In this document: positions 38,516-49,237 of the stretch, one piece after another
How positions within the stretch are numbered: position 1 is the first letter of the stretch
How the letters are laid out: each line of letters starts with the position of its first letter
NCBI GenBank assembly: GCA_021307315.1
Contig: JAJSPD010000015.1
Coordinates: 496,001 to 560,000 of the forward strand
DNA length: 64,000 nucleotides
Reading direction: 5' to 3'
DNA from: Bisporella sp. PMI_857
Taxonomy: Eukaryota; Ascomycota; Leotiomycetes; Helotiales; Helotiaceae
The notes under the pieces: generated by a model
Told to the model about the DNA's origin: nothing
The model's input: only the letters and a program-made list of their open reading frames with translations
The model's database searches: none
Position numbers and translations under genes: made by a program

Positions 38516-41500
38516 ATGCGGAGGAGATCAACTGGCTCGGCCGCAGAGGAAGAAGGCGACGATTCAATTGTCAATGTTGACACATACCCAAGCTCCAGAC
38601 CAGTTACAGGGGGTCGGTACGCAGTTGAAGAGAACATCGATCCCGCTGCTCCAATCTTTCACACAAAAGCACGACATACGAATACGCCGAAAGTCTCTCT
38701 AGACCTTGACAGTCGAAGGAGTATAGACCACAGGCCGTCTACAGCCAGAAGTCGCATCTCGACCAGCACCAGTTGGAGGCCAATAGAATCGCGAAATGGG
38801 CAAATGGATAAGAACCCATCTGCAGAACCTACACTAATCGATCTTTCTCCAAAGGAAGCCATTACCGCAGACAAAATGGCAGATGCTCGGCAGAACAGCC
38901 GCCGCTCAAGGTTTCGAAGCCCTTGGTCCTGCTCTCTACTCACTTTCGTTACTACAGTTACCTCACTATTATGTTTGGCTACCATATTACAATCGTTCAA
39001 CACTCGTCAATTAGATAATAAGGGCTGTCGCATGTCGTATATGAGGCCTTCCTTTGCAAAACTATCGGACTTTGATACCGAGCATACACGTTTCGCAAGC
39101 AAGTATTCCGTATACTTATATAGAGAAGGCCAGGTGGATGAAGATACAAAGGTAGAAATTGCTGTGTCTAGAATCCAGCAGCGCTAACTTTTGCCTAGGT
39201 GAAAGGGGTTCCGGTTCTTTTCATACCAGGAAATGCTGGGAGCTACAAACAAGTGCGGCCCATTGCAGCAGAAGCTGCTACCTATTTCCACGATGTCTTA
39301 CGCCATGATCATGCTGCAATTGCTAGTGGTACTCGGAATTTGGACTTTTTTACAGTGGATTTCAATGAGGATATAACTGCTTTCCATGGACAGACTATGT
39401 TAGACCAAGCAGAATATCTGAATGAGGCAATCGCTTATATTCTCTCGTTATATCATGACCCTCGCAGGTCCAACCGAGATCCGGATCTCCCAGACCCTAC
39501 ATCTGTTATAATTTTGGGGCACTCAATGGGAGGAATTGTCGCACGAACGATGCTGGTTATGCCAAATTATCAGTCAAACTCCATCAACACAATAATTACC
39601 ATGTCCGCACCACATGCTCGGCCACCGGTTTCTTTTGATGCTGAGATAGTCCGGACGTATAAAAAGATTAACGATTATTGGAGGCAGGCGTATTCACAGA
39701 AATGGGCAAACAATAACCCGCTTTGGCACGTTACCCTGATTTCTATTGCTGGTGGAGGGCTTGACACAGTTGTTCCTTCGGATTATTCTAGCTTAGAATC
39801 TCTCGTTCCTGATACACATGGATTTACAGTCTTCACATCATCTGTTCCAGGAGTATGGACGGGTATGGATCACCAAGCCATTCTTTGGTGTGACCAATTT
39901 CGCAAAGTTGTTGTCCGATCACTCTATGATGTGGTCGACGTAAATCGAGCAGGGCAAACTAAGCCTCGGGCAGACAGAATGAGGGTTTTCAAAAGATGGT
40001 ACCTCACGGGAATGGAAACTGTTGCTGAGAAGACACTGTCCCAGAAAGAACCAACAACATTACTCACTTTGGAGGATAACTCGAATTCAATAATCGCCCA
40101 AGGAGAGCGTCTTACCCTGCGGAGATTTGGGCAAACTCATAAACCGCGAGCACACCTCCTACCAATACCTCCTCAAGGCTCACCTGGAGGGAAAAGATTT
40201 ACTCTTTTGACAGATCAAAGAATTGATAAACCAGGCGACTCTGGAAAGTTAGAGATCCTATTCTGCAGTGTGTTTCCTCTCCACCCAGGACAATCCGCGA
40301 CCTTATTCTCCATGAACATGGATCTTTCTGGGGATAGCTCTGGATCCACAAGATTAGCATGCAAAAACGCGGCCACGGATGTCATAAGTCTTCCTGCATC
40401 TACGAGGACAACGAAGAAACCATTCTATCTTGACCAAGAAGAGGAGTTACTACCATTCTCCTACCTACAATATGACCTGGAGGACATCGCAGAACACCAG
40501 TTTGTTGCAATTGTCGATAAAGCTATAGTTCCAACGCCAGGCTGGGTTATTGCCGAGTTTAGTGATAACGTACAATCACATCGTATCCGATCGTTGAGCC
40601 TTCGTAGGTTATTGGCATTTGGGATGAAGATCAAGCTCCCTCCATCACGGCCACTGGTCACTGAAGTCAAGGTCCCTGCGTTACATTCTAGCTTGCTTGC
40701 CTACAATCTAGAGCTGGAGAACCAGGTCTGTGGCGAAGAGGCCGAACTTTTCACGCCTCTTCTTCGACAGTATATTTCAGAGCCATACGAGTCAAAATAC
40801 TTCGTCAATGTGAAGCAAGCGAATATAAATCTGCATGGAGTATCACCCTTCATGCCACCGCCACTCAGGAACAAGGCTATCCAAGATGGCTTAAGCTTCC
40901 AGTTCTGGACAGATCCAACATGTAATTCAAGTATCAAGATATCTTTAAAAGTCGACATCCGTGGCAGCTTGGGAAAGCTGGTCATGAGATATCGGACAGT
41001 ATTTGCTGCATTCCCATTGCTCATCGTTGCGCTTGTCCTTAGGAAGCAATTTCGTGTTTATGATGAGACGGGAATATTTATGGCTTTCTCGGAAAGTCTT
41101 GATCTGTGTCTTCGGCAATCTTTGCCTCTCGTATTAGTGGCACTCACATTTCTATCTATATCTCTTGCAAAGGCAAGCACACAGCCACCACAAACAAGCT
41201 CAAACTGGCTGTGGAACTGGGGAGGCAATTCGACTGAATCGCAGATAGATTTCACCAAGAATGACCTGCTTGTCGGCTCGCAGGATCCATTCTTTTGGTT
41301 CATGGTTCCTCTTATTGGATTTGTGTGTGTGGGAGTGTGCGTTGCGCTCAATTATGCAACGCTTGCCATAACACATCTATTTAGTATCGTATATGGATGG
41401 TTGGGTGCGAGACCAGCATGGCTAAGGAATGACGATAAGAGAAGGGCTGCATCTCCGGCATTTTCTCCTTCAACTCCTCGACGTCGTTTCTTGACAACAG

Positions 41501-42051
41501 CAGTACTGCTGTTCTTGGTCTCCACTGTCATTCCGTATCAATTTGCCTACTTGGTTGCATGTCTGGTGCAAATAGCGACATCTACTCGCGCTCTGCGGTT
41601 TGCCAGAGAAACCCATTCGAACTACAATTTCTACAACTATGCCCACTCAATCTTAATCCTGATGTTATGGATTCTTCCAATAAATCTGCCTATACTGGTT
41701 GTCTGGGTACATAACCTAGCAGTTCACTGGCTCACACCATTTTCTTCTCACCACAACGTCCTTTCCATTATGCCTTTCGTCCTGCTTGTTGAAACTTTGA
41801 CAAGTGGAAGAATGGTTCCTAGGGTTACCTCACGTCTCCGCCATTTGACAAGTATATTCTTCTTCTGTATCGCTATATACGCCGCGGTATATGGAGTGAC
41901 GTATGCCTATATGCTGCATTACTTAGTCAACTTCGTAGCAGCATGGCTAGTTGCAATTCACTCCTCATCATCGCCATGGACATTTTCAGGGTTCAGCTCA
42001 ATATTCGAGCCGGATGGAGGGAACGAACGCAAACGTGGCAAGACACCGTGA
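38516..42051 (+). CDS. bst1: GPI inositol-deacylase Bst1 (PGAP1 family)
   Basis: Bst1 removes the acyl chain from GPI-anchor inositol in the ER, allowing export of GPI proteins. Exons 38516-39151 and 39199-42051 encode 1162 residues; the 47-base intron (donor GTAGAA, branch CTAAC, acceptor TAG) falls just before VPVLFIPGNAGSYKQ. A long Ser/Arg-rich cytosolic N-terminus is followed by a first membrane segment, LLTFVTTVTSLLCLATIL. The lipase nucleophile elbow is GHSMGG with Ser321. The C-terminal half has repeated hydrophobic helices, for example TVFAAFPLLIVALVL, LPLVLVALTFLSISLA, GFVCVGVCVALNYATLAI and LLVETL, as in PGAP1. Length and topology fit the family. Confidence 0.94.
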
Positions 42052-43162
42052 AAAACCGCTGTCAATTTAATAATTCCTCGTACCACGATCAACTTGAAGA
42101 TGACCCGACTCAAACGACTACGATACCCTCAAATCTGGGCGTTTTTTTTTTTACATTTTATATCACGCTAGACTCATACCATGCATAGGCGTTACAGTTA
42201 TCAGCATACATGAGCGTTTAACACGTACAAAACGCATTATTAGAACTCGGCACTCGGCACGTAATCAGGGTTTTTTTTTCAGCATTTTTCAACGCGTGCC
42301 GGTGGCAGGTATTCATTTCGATCTTGCATTCTTGGCATATCTGTACTTTTTCTCCACTCGCACTAATGCCGTGCGGGGATCATTCTGTTTCCCATAGTTT
42401 CTGAGCAAGAGGCCTCGGAAAGTGCAGGCGTTATATGGGCTGGCCGGCTGCTGGTCTACATCTTAATGTTTATATAAGGACTCAGACTCGAATGAGAATC
42501 GGGGGAGGGGAGTGGTTCGGCTTGTATATTTGTCGCATGGCTTGAAAAGAGAAAGAAGGGAACTAATGAGGCTGAACTCTGCGATTCTTTGCTAGACTGG
42601 CTAGTAAAGAAGTTTAGAGGCTTTATGCCATAAGTTTTGAGGAGGATAGACGACACAAATGGTGGTAATGTGCGTGAGGCACGGCCTTGAATATAGACAA
42701 TGAGGGTGTTTATATATATACATATACTTAAGATGACTTCTTGACTTGGATCTTCTAAATGCGTGTAGCTTCTGACCTGTGACAAGTTTGAGGCCTCCTA
42801 CAGCACTTGTCCACGGATACCAACCTCTTTCTGCCCCAGCGACCTGGTGACCTCAATCTTTTCCCACAATATGCTGCAATGCCATACTACATCCCCAGTA
42901 CTTGAACTTGATGGTTGCTATCAGTACTTCGCACAGGCAAATGATTCAGACCTTTACCTCTGAAAAACCTAGGTTTTGAGATCAGATAATATTTCAGCAT
43001 CTAGATATTAGATCCCAGCGCTCCTCAAAAGCCAGAGCACACTCTATGCAACTCAGGAATCATAGATCCATCATCCATCCTTATCTAGTAAACGCCTCCA
43101 TCTATCCAAAGCTTAGCATAAATGAAATACAGGATTCCTTTTTCTCCGTCCGTTGCTCAAGA
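42052..43162. other. Intergenic between convergent bst1 and mch1-like genes
   Basis: About 1.1 kb with T homopolymers (near 42141-42152 and 42271-42279). No gene is supported; the frame at 42456-42785 (-) has no recognisable feature. Confidence 0.55.
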
Positions 43163-45093
43163 TTAATCTCTCTCTTCCTCTTCTCGCAGACGGTCTTCTT
43201 CTTCTCGAAGTGCATGCGTGTAGTGGATACTCCAAATATTAAGCGCTAGTGCCACCACGCAAGCTATGACCGTAACCAAATACGCGCCACGGTAACACTC
43301 CAAGCCTTCCGTACATTCCCTCGACCCTTTCTGGTTAATAATTGAATGTATATCATAGATATGACCATACAGCAAGTTAAAGATATTGCCGCAGATAACA
43401 GGCGACAAAGTGATGACTCCCCAGTTCGTGCTCAGCCCATAGATGCCAAAAGCTTCAGCGACGAGGGATGGGAAGCATCCGAAGAGGAAACCGTAGGCTA
43501 TACCTGTAAAGCCTGAGACGAACCCTAGGAAATGCGGGTTTTGTATGTTAATAGCGAGTATTTGGGCAACTAAGAAGACAAGGCAGGCGATTGTTAGGCA
43601 CCAGAGGCGGGAGGCATGAAGGACTCTGACGAGAAAGTCGGATCCGACGCCTAGGCATTTGTGAGATTTCTGGTCTATGGTGAGTTAAGGGGAACTTACC
43701 ACTTAATAGACGGCCGCTGAAGCTGCATACCGAGAGAATTGAGACATGCATAGCTTGACGTTTCATGATGAAGTCGTCGTCTACCGAGTCGTCGTAATGC
43801 CGCCATAAGGCTCTTACATCATTGCCAATGTTGCTAGTGACCAAACTTAGCTGGGTGCCATGGTAGCATTCGCTTGAGTAACTTACTTGATTGTCATTAA
43901 GCCAATACCAGTCAAGATACCCATCAGGCAAAAGAGTTGCCAAAATTCAAGCAAGGGAAGCATTTTCCAACCGCGAATATCTACACGATGAGCGTGGTCC
44001 TTAATAACAGGTTCTTCAATTACATCTCCAGGACTGGAGGAAGCGGGACTCGACATTAAGGAGGAGGTTTCGGACAGGACGCCTTCATGTGCCTCTGATC
44101 TTATGCCTTGGTAACTAGGGGGGTCTCCTTCCTCCGTCTCGGGGGCTCCAGAAATGGACCTACCAGGTTCAAGTAGAGCTTGCCGTGCGCGGTATTTGCT
44201 CTCTTCCGATTTAGTCCTATGCAGACGGTTGGATGATTCGCTGCTCGACAATGGAGCGTAGTGTGCGTGAGGTAGCACACGAAGGAAGAAGAATGACACA
44301 AATGTTAAGCCGAAAGTCCCGCAGGATAGCACCAAAAGGAAGTGCCCGGTGTTCCCAGGGAAAACAAATTGTGCGAACATCGAGAAGAAGAAAGCACTAA
44401 GCCCGAATGCAGCAAGTGGAAACGCGGTAGCAGTCCCTCGATGATGAGGCCAGTTGATCTATCAATGAGTTTAGCACAATGTATGAGGTAACCTTTCAAG
44501 ATGTGAGGTTGTCCTAAATCCCACAATAGAGCGTTAGAGCTTATCTGCGTCAAGGTAGCTCCATGGGTTTCTATTTCCTCAAAATATAGATATTTTAAAA
44601 GCATGGCTTACCGCGGACGTTTTGATTGCTGCAGCGAAGGCAGCGCAACCTCCAAATCCAGTGAAGAATGAAAACATGCAAAGTAGTGGTACTGATGCAA
44701 ATCCCTTGTCATAAGCTTGATGCAGAGGAAAATAGCCCGCTCCTAAAAGGAGTCCTCCAATAATGATGGCTGGCCTAGGTCCTTGTCTGTCAACAAGTAT
44801 GCCTACAGGTATTCCCATTAAGTACATTCCAAGATTGCCGAAAGTGCCCTCGTATTGGTCAGCTGCTAGTTTGTCCTATGAAAGGTTCGCCCTTACTATT
44901 AGGTTCTGCTCCGTCGAGGAAAGATGCAACCTCTCCGCGAACTGCGGTCCCCAGGCTGAATACACATACTGCTTTTGTTAGAAAATGCAGCAATACAATA
45001 AGCCTAGCCTACATTTGTTCCGCATGCTAACGATATAGCTGTGGCAGCTATACTAGACACTATTCGTGCCGTGTGGAGATTCTTTTCTGACAT
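43163..45093 (-). CDS. mch1: Major facilitator superfamily transporter, Mch1-like (monocarboxylate-type)
   Basis: A 12-helix MFS carrier of the fungal Mch1/nodulin-like group. The substrate is uncertain; yeast Mch1 is named a monocarboxylate transporter homologue, but this activity is not shown. Six exons, 45093-45013, 44968-44897, 44848-44612, 44458-43887, 43833-43700 and 43650-43163, give 527 residues. It begins with IVSSIAATAISLACGTNYVY in TM1 and continues GNLGMYLMGIPVGILVDRQG, the MFS loop-2/3 signature. About 140 polar, Ser/Glu-rich residues separate TM6 and TM7. TM7 onward contains GLMTINNIGNDVRALW. The tail is a charged helix, LREEEDRLREEEERD. Intron 3 (153 bases) is longer than usual, yet KTSA to INWPHHRGTATAFPLA joins cleanly. 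Confidence 0.87.
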
Positions 45094-45591
45094 GCTGGTG
45101 GTGGTTTTGGATCCTGAATGCCTGGTTAAGCTTCAATCATTGCATGAAGGTGACTGATGTGGAATCCTGCTATCGCATTGTGCGATATTGAGCTTGCAAT
45201 AAACGTTGGGTGCTTGTCATCAGAACAATGAGGGAGCTATGACCGGACAATTAATCATATAAATGGGAGTGCAAAGGTGGGAGCACACGTCGCCCATGAG
45301 GTCGTCGTTTTTCGATAAGCTCGTCAACAAGTGAAACCATTCCGTTATCAGCCGCTCAGGTCAGGGGGAAGAAAGGGGACATGGGAAAGCGGAAGGGTGT
45401 GCAATTGTAAATTCGGAGGATGTGGCTATAGTATCATTCACAGCCGCTGCCAAGCACGAGGACGTCAGTCCCTAGTTGTGCTATTGACCCTCCACCACAG
45501 GCTTCCTTCCTCGTTCTTAACGCAACAACATCACCGACCTAATCCGATCGATACATATGAAGAGCAAGTGCTTGAGAGCATCTTAGCAAAT
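45094..45591. promoter_or_regulatory. Shared divergent promoter of mch1-like and tms1
   Basis: 498 bases between start codons, with the tms1 leader at the right. A 119-residue frame starting at 45331 overlaps the tms1 start and is not protein-like. Confidence 0.5.
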
Positions 45592-47141
45592 ATGGGCGCT
45601 TTACTTTCTCTGCCTTTGTTGGCAGTGCCCAGCATTGGGACCGTATGTTTTCTAAGCCTCTACACCTCAACAAGCCCATCATCCATCTAACATAGTGCAG
45701 GTTGTCACCTTTGCCGCCAGCTGTTGTGGTGCTGCCACTTGCTCTGCAGTATGTAGTGCATGTGGAAAATGCGGAAATAGGTGAGTCTCTACTTAGAACT
45801 AAGCTTGCACACTGCTAATGGACGTGTAGCGTCGCCACCCGTATCGCGTATGCTCTCATCCTTCTGGTGAACTCAATTTTATCCTGGATTATGCTCACGC
45901 CGTGGGCGATCAATAAATTACAGCATATTACCCTTGATTATATGACCATTACCTGCCCAGAAGGAGAATGCTATGGATGGGTTGCGGTTCATCGAATCAA
46001 CTTTGCGCTTGGGATATTTCACATAATTATGGGACTTCTTCTGCTCGGTGTGAATTCATCCAAAAATCCTCGCGCAGCTATACAAAATGGATTCTGGGGT
46101 CCAAAAATCATTGCATGGCTAGCGCTTATCGTCATATCTTTCCTCATTCCAGATGCGTTCTTCATGTTTTGGGGCAATTACATCTCTTTCGCTGCCGCAA
46201 CACTATTCCTCCTTCTGGGATTGATTCTCCTAGTCGACCTCGCGCATACATGGGCCGAGTACTGCATCACGCAGATTGAAACATACGATTCGGGAACATG
46301 GAGAGGAATCTTGATAGGGTCTACTCTTGGAATGTACTTCGCCTCGCTGGCAATGACAATTGTCCAGTACATCTTTTTTGCATCCAGCGGTTGCACAATG
46401 AACCAAACAGCCATCACGCTAAATCTCATATTTCTTCTTATTATATCTGCAGTCTCGGTTCACCCAGCGGTCCAGGAGTACAATCCCAAAGCAGGTCTTG
46501 CACAATCAGCAATGGTAGCTGTTTACTGCACATACCTCACCATGTCCGCAGTTTCCATGGAGCCAGACGATAAGCACTGTAACCCTTTACTCCGAGCCAA
46601 CGGTACACGTACTACTTCTATCGTACTTGGAGCCATTGGCACTATGCTTGCGATGGCATATACCACAACTAGAGCCGCTACACAAGGCCTCGCTCTTGGA
46701 GGAAACAACAAGCGCATTAGGCTCGACGAGGAGAATGAGCATGATCTTGTCACACAACAGCCAGACAGCCGCCGTGAAATGCGTGCGGCTGCCTTACGCC
46801 AAGCTGTTGAGGAGGGAAGTCTCCCGGCGGATGCTCTCTTAGATGACGACGATGATGATAGTGACAGCGGAAATAATGCCAAGGATGACGAACGGACATC
46901 TACACAATACAACTACGCGTTGTTCCATCTCATTTTCTTTTTGGCGACGGCATGGGTGGCTACGCTTCTTACACAAGATTTTGAAGCCGACTCTACTGGG
47001 GAGAAATATCAGGACTTTGCGCCGGTTGGGAGGACATACTGGGCTAGCTGGGTCAAGATCGTCTGTTCTTGGCTCTGCTATGTTATTTACACGTGGACAC
47101 TAGTAGCACCGATTGTGCTGCCTGACCGCGAGTTTGCATAG
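45592..47141 (+). CDS. tms1: Serine incorporator family membrane protein Tms1
   Basis: A homologue of the SERINC/TDE1 family of multi-pass membrane proteins; animal members have been linked to serine-derived lipid synthesis and lipid scrambling, while the fungal role is poorly defined. Exons 45592-45642, 45701-45780 and 45830-47141 encode 480 residues. The Cys-rich N-terminus (CCGAATCSAVCSACGKCGNS) matches the family. Ten or so hydrophobic helices follow, including RIAYALILLVNSILSWIML, RINFALGIFHIIMGLLLLGV and IPDAFFMFWGNYISFAAATL. The lumenal TCPEGECYGWVAVHR and the late YNYALFHLIFFLA are diagnostic. A cytoplasmic acidic loop (DDDDDDSDSG) precedes the last helices. The two upstream exons lie outside the single long frame. 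Confidence 0.94.
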
Positions 47142-48172
47142 ATTAGTACTATTAGGTTGGGTTTTATATGTAATTGCACCGCATTGATTGGCGCCTTGGA
47201 TTTAGGTGATCTGAATATCACATCCTCGCATACACTCCAAATGCTCGTCATCTTCCTTCATGTTTTTGGGATCCGGACTTGTGCTACTCATCAAGATAAT
47301 ATTCGCCGCATATCAGAAAATCAAATGCTTTGGTTGGGCAAATTATCATCTCCTAGGATATTTTGTAATGACCATATGGCCAATCCGAAGCCGTCATCTC
47401 GTCAACATATCCTTCGACAACTGTTCGTTTACCTCCCAATCTCGCCAACGGTCTTGCCCCTTGCCTATTACCTAAGCACCAATAAAAGGCAAACCGTCTT
47501 TGGGTATCCCCTTTACATTTACTTCAGATACAAATGCCCCACTATACCAAAAACAACCACACAAATAGAACATCACTCTCCCCTAATTGAGGTCCACGAC
47601 ATCTGACGCGTAAAGGCCTTTGCATGAACCTCCCAAATAGTCACACGTGACTCATCCGACCTAAGGGGGTTCTCGCGTAATATCGCGCTAACACCAGATG
47701 TCTGCTCGTTACATCAATGAATAGTGACGTCTGTCATCAATCCCACAATTGGAACTTTTGTTTTGCTGTCTGATAATCTTATAATATTTTGATCCTCCCA
47801 AGTATAAAGCTATAAATAGGATACTTGATTTATTATTCATGGCTCATGACCTTATGCTCAACATTCCCTAAACCATTTTTGCTAGAACCATTACACTTTA
47901 TAGCTTAGCATAAGAAGGATTCTCATCTCACACTTGTCTCTCAGTCGCTCCTTCATTGCCGTGTGTCGCCTGCAGTTGAAATTGCGCCGTATTTGCTCTT
48001 ACACATCGCAAAGTCACGGGTTAGTTACGTCACGGGTTAGTTACGTCACGGACTTTTGTGACGGTGAATAGAAATACATATAAACCCAAACCAACTACTG
48101 ATTCTTTCCCTCAATCTACATATCAGTCCATCGAAATCGCTAAGAAAGCGGTTCTCTGCCATAGCAATCAAG
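47142..48172. other. Intergenic: tms1 3' flank and SDR promoter
   Basis: About 1 kb. The distal part holds the 16-base tandem repeat annotated separately. The frame at 47157-47606 follows tms1 directly and has no supported function. Confidence 0.55.
48013..48051. promoter_or_regulatory. 16-base tandem repeat with CRE/ATF-like TACGTCA sites
   Basis: The unit GTCACGGGTTAGTTAC occurs 2.4 times, creating TACGTCA at 48026-48032 and 48042-48048. It lies 120-160 bases upstream of the SDR start codon, with a TATA-like CATATAAA near 48077. TGACGTA is the core of bZIP ATF/CREB-type sites, so a stress- or nutrient-responsive element is inferred. Confidence 0.55.
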
Positions 48173-49237
48173 ATGTCTGATTCCAATAAGAACTTCCTTT
48201 TTAGCGAGGTCTCCAATGTCAAAGGCAAAGTAAATTTACCAACTACTTCCCTCACCAAACAGATAACAGGTATAGGTTGCCCCCATCATAGGCAGAGGAA
48301 GCGGTATTGGTCTGATGGCAACCCAAGCTCTCGCCGTCAGCGGAGCAAGAGTCTACATTGTGAGCCGTACCCAGGAGAAGCTTGACGCACTTGTCAAGTT
48401 CCACGGTCAAGGTATTGCCGGTAAAATAATCCCCATCATCGCCGACGTCACGCAAAAATCTGAGATTTCTCGCCTCGTTAAGGAGATTGAGTCTCGTGAG
48501 CATTGTCTTTGCATTCTCATCAACAATGCCGGTATCTCAGGCAACACTCAACAAACTGAGGCGAAGACTGCGGAGGAAATGAAGAATAATCTTTTTAATG
48601 ATGAGAGCTCAACTTTTGAGGATTGGCAATCAACTTATAAGGACCAAAGTCCCACAGCTATTTTTCTTGACTACGGCATTTTTACCATTGTTACAGAATG
48701 CAAGCGAATCACAGCGTGGTTATTGTGGCACTGTTACCAATATCTCATCTATTTCTGGTATCGTTCAGTCCTCGCAACATCACTATAGCTATGTATATGT
48801 CCCTTTTAAGCTTTATCGATTTGACTATAATGGCACAGAAGCTGCAAAGTCATATATGCCCGGGGTCGCAATTGCATTGTCACTGTACTCGAACACCATA
48901 GAAACGAAAGCTGACCAATCTCCGATAGAACGCATCCAAAGCAGCAGCAATTCACTTAACTAAGATGCTCGCCTCTGAAGTCGCTGAGAACGACCCCAAA
49001 GTCCGTATCAACAGCATCGCACCCGGCGTCTTCCCCAGTGAGATGACGACTGGTAGCAAGAGCGATGAGATGCAGAAGTCACATATCGAGAAGAATAAAT
49101 ACGCCAGGGTTCCCGCTCGCCGACCAGGTAAGGATGAGGATATGGCTGGCGCTATTCTATTTGTTGCCACAAATCAGTATTTGAATGGTCAAACCGTCGC
49201 AGTTGACGGTGGATATATATTGCATGCTGTGGCTTAA
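48173..49237 (+). pseudogene. Short-chain dehydrogenase with single-base frameshift
   Basis: An SDR-family gene whose parts are nearly all recognisable. Segments are 48173-48229, 48276-48792 and 48929-49237, with introns 48230-48275 (GTAAAT to TAG) and 48793-48928 (GTATAT to TAG). At about 48641-48642 an extra base in TATAAGGACC shifts the frame: upstream reads STFEDWQSTY, and the homologous continuation FFLTTAFLPLLQNASESQ lies in the next frame. The remainder is intact: catalytic Ser in NISSISG, YNASK formed across intron 2, and NQYLNGQTVAVDGGY. The cofactor loop reads IIGRGSGIG where the family normally has Thr-Gly. Either a recent pseudogene or a sequencing error; the promoter repeats look preserved. 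Confidence 0.75.

Noticed and set aside
44462..44611. Possible extra exon within the long third intron of the mch1-like gene
   Set aside because: The flanking exons join directly into the expected MFS sequence; the frame inside the intron (up to 44604) does not resemble any transporter segment.
47157..47606. 149-residue frame just after tms1
   Set aside because: Starts 15 bases after the tms1 stop, within its 3' UTR, with no recognisable protein features.
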